Of a DNA stretch of 64,000 nt, positions 53,631 through 64,000 are shown piece after piece. The stretch lies in contig NC_092090.1 in the NCBI RefSeq assembly GCF_045679555.1, forward strand, positions 27,923,702 through 27,987,701, read 5' to 3'. The notes beneath the pieces were generated by a model. The model was not told where the DNA came from. It made no database searches and saw only the letters and a list, made by a program, of their open reading frames with translations. The position numbers and the translations under genes were made by a program. This DNA comes from Salvelinus alpinus (taxonomy: Eukaryota; Chordata; Actinopteri; Salmoniformes; Salmonidae). The stretch's first letter is position 1. Every line of letters starts with the position of its first letter.

Positions 53631-54142
53631 TCTTTTTGAGGAAGATTTGTTCTATTTGAAATGTTCATAAAGTTGGGAGATGTCCATTGTCACCAGGGTG
53701 TCTGAGGTTATCTGTAACACAAATGTTTGTATTAGGACTCATTATAACCAGTTTTCTGATGTTGTACTGATTAATGTGATGACTGCTGCTCGTCGAATGA
53801 TTAACGGTTTATAATTACGTGATTAAATGAATCAGGTATTTATTAACTCATTAACCTGGGGCACCATGGGAAAGTTTGGTTTTATTGACTTTCTATTTCC
53901 CAAATTAACTCAAAGAATATCAGAATATCGATTTTACAACAGTCGCTAATTAATCAATTTCCTCTACAGTCTCATTCTGAACGTCACATAATCTGGGAAT
54001 CTGCACAAACCAAAGTCTCATCAAATAAATCCGTACCCCACCAATTGAGTTGATTATTTACTTGCTAACAAGCTAAAATGATCATATAAGATACACATAC
54101 ACAAACACACAGTCTAGGCTATTGATTAGAACTTAGTACGAT
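53631..54142. other. intergenic, no gene recognised
   Basis: AT-rich with no long ORF; possibly diverged repeat DNA. Confidence 0.4.
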
Positions 54143-54434
54143 TGTCACGCCATGGCCATAGAGAGGCTTTTATTCTCTATTTTGGTTAGGCCAGGGTGTG
54201 ACTAGGGTGGGCATTCTAGTTTCTTTATTTCTATGTTTTCTATTTATTTGTGTTCTCAATCAGAGGCAGCTGTCTATCGTTGTCTCTGATTGAGAACCAT
54301 ACTTAGGTAGCCCTTTTTTCCACCTGTCTTTGTGGGAAGTTGACTTTTGTTTAGGGCACATAGCCTTTAGCTTCACGGTTTGTTTTTGTAGTGTTTATTG
54401 TTTTGTTCGGCGACTTTTTCCCAAATAAAAGAAA

Positions 54435-54743
54435 ATGTACGCCCACCACGCTGCACCTTGGTCCTCTTTTTTTAACGACCGTGACAGAACTTCCCACCAC
54501 CAACAACGGACCAAGCAGCGTGGTAAGGAGGAGCAGCGTGTCCAGGATTCCTGGACTTGGGAGGAGATCCTGGACGGTAAGGGACCCTGGAGGCAAGCTT
54601 GGGAGTATGGCCGTCCACGGGAGGAACTGGAGGCAGCAAGAGCAGAGCGACAGCGTTACGAAGGGACTCGGCTAGCAAGGAAGCCGGAGAGGCAGCTCCA
54701 AAGAAAATGTGGGAGGGGGTACACGGGGAGTTTGGCTGAGTGA
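54435..54743 (+). CDS. LTR-initiated small ORF (WTWEEILDG protein), second copy
   Basis: 102 codons. ATG inside the LTR (MYAHHAAPWSSFF), crossing the LTR end at 54486, then [13 protein letters not shown] and LEAARAERQRYEGTRLA. Homologous, over the WTWEEILDG block and charged helix, to 47047-47361, which supports a real reading frame. Confidence 0.6.
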   Translation: MYAHHAAPWSSFFNDRDRTSHHQQRTKQRGKEEQRVQDSWTWEEILDGKGPWRQAWEYGRPREELEAARAERQRYEGTRLARKPERQLQRKCGRGYTGSLAE

Positions 54744-54989
54744 GGTTGGAGACCTGAGCCAACTCCCCGTGCTTACCGTGGCGAGCGTCGTACTGGTCAG
54801 GCACCGTTTTCTGCGGTGGAGCGCACGGTGTCTCCAGTGCGCGTGCACAGCCCGGTGCGCTACCTTCCAGCTCCCCGAATCAGACAGGCTAGAGTGGGCA
54901 TCCAGCCAGGTCGGAGGATGCCGCCTCAGCGCATCTGACCGCCAGTACGTCTCTACGGCCCGGGATGTCCTGCGTCGGCTCTGCGCACT

Positions 54990-55874
54990 GTGTCTCCGGT
55001 GCGTCTGCACAGCCCGGTGCGTCCTGTGCCTGCACCCCGCATCTGCAGGCGGAAAATAACCATCCATCTAGGACGGGTTGTGCAGGCTCTACGCTCAAGA
55101 CCTCCAGTGCGCCTCCACGGCCCAGTGTATCCGGTGCCTCTGCCTAGGACAGGGCCTCCTGTATGTCTCTCCAGCCTGGTGAGTCCTGTGCCTGCGCCTA
55201 CAACTAATCCTCCCGTATGTCTCCCCAGCCTGGTGAGCCCTGTGGCAGCTCAACGTACCAGACTGCCCATACGTCTCCTCCCTCCAGTGATGATCCATGG
55301 CAAGAAACCTCCAGTGATGATCCATGGCACGAAGCCTCCAGTGATGATCCATGGCAAGAAGCCTCCAGTGATGATCCATGGCACGAAGCCTCCAGTGATG
55401 ATCCATGGCACGAAGCCTCCAGTGATGATCCATGGCAAGAAGCCTCCAGTGATGATCCATGGCACGAAGCCTCCAGTGATGATCCATGGCAAGAAGCCTC
55501 CAGTGATGATCCATGGCACGAAGCCTCCAGTGATGATCCATGGCAAGAAGCCTCCAGTGATGATCCATAGCACTAAGCCTCCAGTGATGATCCATGGCAA
55601 GAAGCCTCTAGTGATGATCCATGCCACGAAGCCTCCAGTGATGATCCATGACAAGAAGCCTCCAGTGATGATCCATGGCAAGAAGCCTCCAGTGATGATC
55701 CATGGCACGAAGCCTGCAGTGAGGAGTCATGGAACGAAGGCCTCCAGTCCAGAGCCCCCAGCGACGTCCTCCAGTCCGGAGCCTCCAGCGACGGTCTCCA
55801 GTCCGGGGCCCACAACGAGGGTGCCCAGTCCGGGACCCGCAACGAGGGTGCCCAGTCCAGGGCCCGAAATTTAG
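54990..55874 (+). CDS. proline-rich tandem-repeat ORF, second copy
   Basis: 294 codons. N-terminal [19 protein letters not shown] units as in 45404-47038, then about 16 copies of a 9-residue unit KPPVMIHGK/T (27-bp DNA repeat at 55285-55710), ending in PSPGPATRV repeats. No known domain. Confidence 0.5.
   Translation: MSPVRLHSPVRPVPAPRICRRKITIHLGRVVQALRSRPPVRLHGPVYPVPLPRTGPPVCLSSLVSPVPAPTTNPPVCLPSLVSPVAAQRTRLPIRLLPPVMIHGKKPPVMIHGTKPPVMIHGKKPPVMIHGTKPPVMIHGTKPPVMIHGKKPPVMIHGTKPPVMIHGKKPPVMIHGTKPPVMIHGKKPPVMIHSTKPPVMIHGKKPLVMIHATKPPVMIHDKKPPVMIHGKKPPVMIHGTKPAVRSHGTKASSPEPPATSSSPEPPATVSSPGPTTRVPSPGPATRVPSPGPEI
55285..55710. repeat. 27-bp tandem repeat
   Basis: About 16 copies of a cagtgatgatccatggca-based 27-bp unit alternating two variants (caagaagcct / cacgaagcct). 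It lies within the proline-rich ORF. Confidence 0.93.
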
Positions 55875-55889
55875 GTAGCCTGTTTTTCA

Positions 55890-57298
<1,409 letters not shown>

Positions 57299-58258
57299 TG
57301 TGACAGGTTAAAGGAAATACTCATAGCCTGTTATACATTAAAAAGTATTGGTAAGTTCATAGTATGTGAGGATCTTAAAACATCTAATGTTAAGAAGATC
57401 ATGCATTCAGTATTAGTTGATAGAGATTGATAACATTCATATAATTGTGTTAAAAAGTTAAAATCCATCAAGCGTACAAAGGGTACAAATTGCGAGAGGA
57501 ATATGTAAACGTTATATTGATTACTTTATTTTGTGGTGCCTAATGGAAGGGTAAAAGTGTTAATCTGTGATCTACTAAATGCTCTTAATCTATGAGCCTG
57601 AGACCAATTGCTCTGGTCTCCACCCAAGTTCCCGGGGAAATCGCGGTCTTTCCTTATTGCACTAAAAGTTCTCATTGAGGAAACAATACCGTATCACTCT
57701 CGTGATTATTTCTCCCCTTTTTCAGGTACGTTATTGATGATAAAAAAATAGTAATTTAAATGTAATAACTCGCTAACATGTCAAGAGTGTTTAAGGTGTG
57801 TCTTAGTAACATCTTGAGGAAGTTAGAGTTAAGTTTGCAGAGAGTAATATGAGCCATGCTCGGTTGCAGCGAAGAATAGCTTCGTACTGAGAGTAGCTGC
57901 CATTTTATGTCGATTGTGAATGAACTTGTGCGTTGTTAATAAGATATTTTGCAGTGTTATTTGTATAATGTTTTTTCAAACACTTTATTGCCTGTTGATA
58001 AATTGAGTTATGGTTTACTGAGTTAAAGCTTTGTGCTTGACAGTTATATTGTAATTAGTATCTGTTTCAGTGAATTACAGTGTATACTGTTGTGACTTGA
58101 ATAAGCCTTGTACCCTACAAAACTATCTATTTCCTGTAGATCTGTTGTTCTGTAAAATGTGTTACTTTTGTAAAATGAATTGCACTAAAAGTTCTCATTG
58201 AGGAAACAATACCGTATCACTCTCGTGATTATTTCTCCACTTTTTCAGGGGCGTAACA
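57299..58258 (+). repeat. gypsy 5' LTR, with internal 75-bp duplication
   Basis: 960 bp, TG...CA. A 75-bp block (gcactaaaagttctcattga ... ctcgtgattatttctcc) occurs at about 57658-57725 and again at 58182-58250. Confidence 0.75.
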
Positions 58259-58498
58259 TTTTTGGAGGCTCCGCTGAGATTGCTGCTCAGATGTCCAGTT
58301 TCCACATCCTGGTCGCTGAATTCCGAGCCAGCTAAATCCCCACATAACAACTCAGGCAGGCTGCAGTGAGGAAAGTGTTGCTGTTCGAGGGGAGCTGGAA
58401 GTGTCAACTGAGGCCATTGATCGACCATCAGAGACAGTAAGGACCATCTAATTCAGAGTCAACTCCTGCACAGTAAAAGTTCCTCCTGTTCTGTCAAC

Positions 58499-60079
58499 AT
58501 GACAACCGCCTTGGAAGAACTACAGGAAGAGGTAGTAGGAGAATTGCACACCCTGACTAAAGACAAGTTACTAGAGATATGTGATTTCCTTGACATATCA
58601 GGCGAACAGAGAAGAGATGTTCAAGACAAATCCCGCATATCATTGATGACTCACATTATGATGTTCCTTGAAAGAGAGGAAGTTGCAGAGTTAGAAGATG
58701 GTGGCATGTCGGAATTGTTGCTACTTAAAGACAAAATGACAGAGATGATCAGTGGCATAGATAACAAAACAGGTCAAACTGACCATGATATTGAAACAGC
58801 CGGAACACATCACAGAATAGAGGAACTGAGAACTGTAACCTCACAACAAGGGGTGGGAACTGAGCAGATTACTGCAGCCAAAGCCAGTGATTCTCTGCGT
58901 CAGCCCCAACCCCATGCCAATCTTCAGGGGAGCGTGCCGCTCTCACCCAATGCACAGCCCAGCTCATACTAGCGCAAAGAGTTTAGAATTTCTGGTCAGA
59001 TAGGTGAACCGGGACAGAAAGATAAACTGATTTTTTCCAGCCTTGCCCATCAGATCGAGAGTGGACTTAACAAAGGCTATCCTGAGGTAAAAATAGTAGA
59101 CGCAGTAGTCAGGGCTATTTCTCCAGGCTCACAGCTACGCAGCTACTTGGAAGGTAAACCCCAGCTAACTCTTCCCACACTTAGATGTTTCCTGCATTCC
59201 CACTTCCAAGAGAAGAGTGCAACAGAGCTTTACAAACAGCTAGCTTCAGAAGCACAGCATAGCAAGGAGAACCCTCAAAGCTTCCTGATGCGCGTCTTAG
59301 ATTTGAGGCAGAAAGTACTGTTTGCATCCCAGGAGTCAGAATCAGGGCTTAAGTATGACCCTGCTCTAGTCCAGCGCATGTGTTTACACTCAGTCCTTAC
59401 AGGTCTCCAGAGTGACAGTATCAGGATAGACATGCAGCCTCTCCTGCTAGATAGCGAAACATCAGATGAGGTTTTGCTAGAGAAGCTTAACATTGCTTGT
59501 GCTAATGAGATAGAAAGACGAAACAAAAAGCGGTTTAATGCCCCACAGCCTGCTACAACTGTAAGTGTAGTCCAGTTAGAAGATACGCCATCCGCAAAGT
59601 GTCCTGTGAAGGAAGCCAAAGCTAAGATACCCGCAGAACTGTTAACAGAGTTAGCTGAACTTAAGACAGGTGTAGCTTCTCTAAAAGGTCTCAGTGAAGA
59701 GATTGCTCAGATTAAGGAGACATTACAGCAGCCTATGTTTCAGTCACCGCCTTGTGCCTATGCCCCACCTCCAGTTAGGAGGCCAGATAGGGACCCCCAG
59801 CCACCTGTTTCCCAGCAGCAGTATTACAGCAACTACAGTCAGTCCCAAGCACCTGACCCTGCGCAGCATCAATATGCACCTAACCTGTATACCAACCGCT
59901 CTGCTCAAGCTCCAAGGAGGTGTTTTGTCTGCTAGCAGGCCAGAACAGATGCACGCTGCACACACTGCTTCCGATGTGGGAGTGGAGAACATTTTCAAGA
60001 TGGATGTAAAATCCGGGTAGTCAGACCATCAAGGGAGGCCCCTTTAAACGGGAAAGGGTTACCGCTGAGGGACGAGTGT
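58499..60079 (+). pseudogene. gypsy gag with two in-frame stops
   Basis: Starts MTTALEELQEEVVGELHTL; an N-terminal helical domain (KDKLLEICDFLDISGEQ). A TAG at 58970 is followed in the same frame by a capsid-like domain (GYPEVKIVDAVVRAISPGSQ to SATELYKQLASEAQHSKENP), a Pro/Gln-rich stretch, another TAG at 59933 and the zinc knuckle CFRCGSGEHFQDGC at about 59967-60008. The frame ends at a TAA at 60080. Otherwise intact, so the two stops look recent. It would form the particle shell. Confidence 0.85.
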
Positions 60080-60084
60080 TAACC
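60043..60084 (+). promoter_or_regulatory. -1 ribosomal frameshift signal between gag and pol
   Basis: The slippery heptamer TTTAAAC at 60043-60049 is in the canonical T-TTA-AAC register of the gag frame. A -1 slip enters exactly the frame that encodes the MYND finger, protease and RT. A seven-nt spacer is followed by a possible stem GGTTA (60057-60061) / TAACC (60080-60084). The gag stop lies at 60080-60082. Confidence 0.7.
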
Positions 60085-61794
60085 GTAGCTACCAAAAAGT
60101 CCCAGAAATGTGCAAATTGTGCCAGAGAAGATTAATTTGAGAACCTGAAACAATGTTCATCATGTAAAGAGACACTGTACTGTTCCAAAGTATGTCAAAA
60201 CCAACATTGGACTAAACATAAGGAAAAATGCACTCACCTGAAAATTGACTCTACCAGTGAAAGGTTTTCCTGCACAGAGGAAAATGCCCACTCCTTACCA
60301 TCCCAAGCTCAAGGTTGCCACCCCTGTAAGGTCACCTCGCTAGTCGGCAGACAGTGCCTTATTAAGTGTCACCTGAATCGCCACCACCTCCAAGCTCTAT
60401 GGGACACAGGCTCTCAGGTATCAGTCATTGATGAACGATGGAAAGAGGAATCTCTCCCAAACGCAAGGCTGAGAGATGTTTCAGAAATCCTGGACTCACC
60501 TGCTGATCTAAGGTTGACTGCAGCAAATGGGACTGAAATGCCGTACCTGGGATGGATTGAAACAACTTTTCGGCTAGCCTCTGAAACTGACCAAACAAAG
60601 GAACTGATCATCCCAGTGCTGGTAATGAAAGGCTGTCACCTATCTCATCCCATCATAGGTTTCAATGTTATCGAGCACATCCTGACAATGACCGAAAAGA
60701 CTAAACGATACAGTACAGTAAAAACAGCTTTCCCAAGCCTCAAAAGCAACAAGGTGAGAGCTTTTATACAGGCTGTTAGCGCAGAACAGACAGATGAATA
60801 CGCAGTGAAAACCAAGAAAGAGAAGGTTGCTTTACCAAAACACAGTAGCATTCAGATTGAGTGCCGTGTAGCTTCCCAGCCTTTCAAAGAGGACATGACA
60901 ATGCTTTTCCAGCCAGACCTGAACCCGCAGTGGCCAGACGACCTTGAGTTCTTTGACACACTAGTCAGAGTCAGGAAAAGTGTTTTTCCAGTTATCATGC
61001 TTGATGTCTCTAACCCCACTGACCACGACATTGCCCTGCTAAGACGCACAATAATCGGTACAGTACAAACCATTATGACTGTGTTACCTGCCCAAGTCTT
61101 TGAAAAAACTGTCACCCCAGCCACAGTGAATCACACCAGCGTTCGAACCCCATGTACTGCTACTGAACAGTGGGATCCACCAGTAGGTTTAACTCACCTA
61201 ACCGAAGAACAGAGAGAGGTTGTTAGGCAAATGCTTAGAGAAGAGTGTCACTCCTTCTCCAGATCAGACAATGACATTGGCTGCATTGAACGATTGAAAA
61301 TGACTATTTCTCTAAAGGACTCTGAACCAGTCAAGCGCACATACATGTCAGTGCCCAGGCCACTGTATCAGGAGTGGAAGGGTTACCTTTATGACCTCAT
61401 AGCCCAGGGCTGGGTTAGGAAGTCAAACTCTTCATATTCTTCACCTGTCGTGTGCGTTCGTAAGAAGGACGGGACCCTCCGGTTGTGTATAGATTACAGA
61501 GACCTGAACAGAAAGACACATCCCGACCGCCAGCCCATCCCTCGGGTCCAAGACATCATGGACAGTTTAGGTGGTAATTCCTGGTTCTCCCTCTTAGATC
61601 AGGGAAAAGCGTATCACCAGGGGTTCATCTCTGAAGAAAGCAGACCACTGACAGCATTTGTGACCCCGTGGGGACTCTATGAGTGGATATGTATGCCATT
61701 CGGCCTCATGAACGCTCCTGCAGCTTTTCAGCGGTGTATGGAGGAGTGTTTGGAAGGGCTCCGGGATAACATCTGCATCTGGACGACACGCTAG
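60050..61794 (+). pseudogene. gypsy pol part 1: MYND finger, protease, RT N-terminal half
   Basis: In the -1 frame. MYND-type finger at about 60109-60230: CANC, then [23 protein letters not shown], with one TAA between the first two Cys pairs (about 60136). Aspartic protease [11 protein letters not shown] near 60405. RT from about 61330: [69 protein letters not shown]. The frame breaks at 61779 by a 4-nt loss that removes the Tyr codon of the YLDD catalytic motif. Confidence 0.85.
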
Positions 61795-64000
61795 TTTTCA
61801 GTAAAACTTTCGACAGCCATGTGAATGATGTGCGGAAAGTTTTGCAGCGTCTCAGAGAGAATGGCATTAAACTCAAACCAAGTAAGTGTGATCTCTTTAA
61901 ACCCCAAGTCCGTTATTTGGGCAGAATAGTGTCTGCAGAGGGCAGCCGAGTTGACCCAGCCGATTTTGAAGCAGTAAGAGCATTGAAAGAAATCAGACCA
62001 GAGACTGTGGGCCAGCTCAGACAAATGCTTGGTTTACTCACTTACTACAGTAAGTATATCAAATACTTTTCTAGGAGGGCCAGCTGCCTGTATGACCTCC
62101 TGAAAGCAGATTCAGAGAAATTACCTGACCACCCACAGAAAACAAAAACAAAGAAAGTAAGTCATGTGGTGCCCTCAAACAAGCCAATCCTGTGGACTGA
62201 CCAGCATCAACATGCACTTGAACAGCTGATTGAGTGTTTGCTTCACCCACCAGTCTTAGGTTTCCCTGATTTCACTCAGCCATTTGTTGTACACACTGAT
62301 GCGTCACACCAAGGCTTGGGAGCAGTTCTTTATCAAAAGCAAGATGGGAAGCTTAGGGTCATTGCTTATGGCTCTCGAACCTTAACAGCAGCTGAGAAGA
62401 ACTATCACTACCACTCGGGCAAGCTAGAATTTCTAGCTCTAAAATGGGCAATCACCGATAAGTTCCATGATTATTTGTACTATGCTCCGACCTTCACTGT
62501 ATACAGCGATAACAACCCGCTCAGCTACATTCTGTCTACTGCAAAACTGAACGCAACCACTTCCAGGTGGGTTGCAGAATTGGCTGATTTCCACTTTACA
62601 ATAAAGTACAGGCCAGGCAGAGAGAACGGTGATGCAGATGCTTTGTCAAGGATGCCACTGGATGTAGAGTCACTGATGAGAGAATGTTCTGAGGAGCTTC
62701 CACCAGACACCATTGCCGCCATGATACAAGCAGTTGAGGTACAGAAAGAGGCTGTTGTACCTTGGTCACTGTCAGCTGCATCTATGTCAGTATCAGCTGA
62801 AGGTGAGACAACCACTGCAACAACCAGCTCGATCCCAAAAGATGGGATAAGAGAAGCACAAGAATCTGATCCGGTCATCCGTCCTGTGCTCAATTTCAAA
62901 CTGTCGGGTTCCAAACCACCAGTTAAAGAGCAAAAGGAATCCAGTCCAAAGACAAAATGCCTATTCAGAGAATGGGACAAATTGACAATAGACAGTGATG
63001 GCATTCTGTACAGAATCACTACAGCCCGCAAGCAGTTAGTTCTACCAGAGCAATACAAAGGTAAAGTGATGGAAGAGTTGCACAATAACATGGGACACCA
63101 AGGTACTGACCGCACTGTATCACTAGTACGTGATCGCTTCTTCTGGCCATATATGCAATCTGACATCGAGCACTATGTGACTAAAACTTGTAGCTGTGTC
63201 AAGCAGAAAAAGCCAGCCCATGAAACAAGAGCTCCTCTGACAAACATTGTGACAACACAGCCATTTGAACTGGTATGTATAGACTTCCTTCATCTCGACA
63301 GATGCAAAGGGGGATATGAGTACATCCTCGTGATTGTTGATCATTTTACACGTTTCACTCAAGCCTACGCCACCACATCAAAGTCAGGTAACACTGCTGC
63401 AAATCTCATCTTCAATGACTTTGCCCTGAAGTTTGTGTTCCCGTCCTGCATCCACCATGACCAAGGGGGAGAATTTGAAAATCAGTTGTTCCATCAGTTA
63501 AAGAAACTCAGTGGCATGGCGGGGTCCAGAACAACACCCTACCACCCGATGGGGAACGGTCAAGTGGAACGCATGAACAGAACATTGTTGCAAATGTTAA
63601 AGACACTAACTGAGACACAAAAGTCAAATTGGAAGGAGTCTCTGAACAAACTGGTTCATGCCTATAACTGCACCCGTTGCGAAGTGACTGGCTATTCACC
63701 ATTTTATCTTCTGTTTGGGAGATCACCCAGGCTTCCAGTTGATATGCTCTTTGGATTGTGCACAGAGGCAGGTTCCAGTAACCAGCGAGACTACGTGGAG
63801 AAATGGAAACGAGGGATGGAAGAAGCATACGCCATTGCAAATGGAAATGCCCAGAAAGCCGCTGAAAGAAGTAAGAAGTACTATGACACTAAAGTTAGGA
63901 GTTCAGTGCTACAGCCTGGCGAGCAAGTTCTGATTAAAAACCTGACACCAAGAGGAGGACCAGGCAAACTCCGTAACTATTGGGAAGATACAATTCACAC
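61779..64000 (+). pseudogene. gypsy pol part 2: RT end, RNase H, integrase (open to window edge)
   Basis: Continues in the next frame with [20 protein letters not shown] and stays open to 64000. RNase [41 protein letters not shown]. Integrase: zinc-binding [17 protein letters not shown] with [12 protein letters not shown], then the DDE core with [22 protein letters not shown] and [20 protein letters not shown]. The C-terminal part ([16 protein letters not shown]) runs off the edge. Confidence 0.88.

Larger units (their letters stand above)
57299..64000 (+). mobile_element. gypsy-type LTR retrotransposon (5' LTR to integrase; runs off window)
   Basis: The 5' LTR, 57299-58258 (tgtgacaggttaaagg ... 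ggggcgtaaca), is inserted into a Tc1 after gtgtgcgag. PBS-like tggaggctccgctgagat follows at 58263. Order gag, CCHC, MYND finger, protease, RT, RNase H, integrase (gypsy order). The expected TSD partner and 3' LTR are beyond 64000. Confidence 0.9.

Noticed and set aside
55095-55708. Minus-strand repeat ORFs (DHHWRL and WIITGG repeats)
   Set aside because: Reverse-strand shadows of the 27-bp repeat; the plus-strand frame has a homologue in a second element, these do not.

Overview
The window is vertebrate chromosomal DNA, almost certainly from a salmonid fish (trout, salmon, char or whitefish group). The evidence is split genes with GT-AG introns, an HpaI-type tRNA-derived SINE, several Tc1 families, LINEs with TTTGATT-repeat tails, and repeated salmonid-type palindromic MITEs. 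Species is not resolved.

Two host genes can be read exon by exon on the minus strand, and both belong to innate immunity. nod2 (36388-48736) has 12 coding exons that join in frame to 996 codons: two CARDs, NACHT, winged-helix/linker region and an LRR tail of 84-nt exons. cyld follows downstream, also on the minus strand (first coding exon 17284-17363, exon 5 at 1119-1224). It is cut by the left window edge, so only the N-terminal 302 codons with CAP-Gly domains 1 and 2 are present. This NOD2-then-CYLD head-to-tail order is the mammalian order.

Layout: 1-20303 is the 5' part of cyld. Its introns hold a Tc1 copy (4037-5191) and a nested pile (6713-16284): a Tc1 element invaded by an 8-bp-TSD hAT-like element and by a TTAA-flanked palindromic element, the latter invaded by a CR1/L2-type LINE. 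20304-36387 is intergenic. It holds a Tc1 fragment and a 12.8-kb hAT-like element (22528-35320, 8-bp TSD) filled with an I-clade LINE, a second CR1/L2-type LINE, an L1-type LINE, a complete Tc1 and solo LTRs. 36388-49300 is nod2. Its introns hold a young copia element (40011-43862), an 18-bp minisatellite split by a non-autonomous LTR element (44865-47674), and a Tc1-derived MITE. 49300-64000 is upstream intergenic DNA: a decayed gypsy-like element, a second non-autonomous LTR element with a proline-rich repeat ORF (54143-56000), a Tc1 fragment, a solo LTR, and a 5'-complete gypsy element (57299 to beyond the window).

Most notable: (1) a 167-bp intron inside the nod2 NACHT exon whose 3' half is the tail of an L2-type retroposon, bounded by a duplicated AAGGT that supplies both splice junctions; (2) a gypsy element with a MYND zinc finger between its CCHC knuckle and protease, and a canonical T-TTA-AAC -1 frameshift site joining gag to pol; (3) an LTR family whose LTRs carry a conserved start codon reading into a short [13 protein letters not shown] ORF, followed by a long 27-nt-periodic proline-rich ORF with no recognisable gag or pol; (4) an integrase-less copia element with nearly identical LTRs, whose gag start codon lies inside the primer-binding site.
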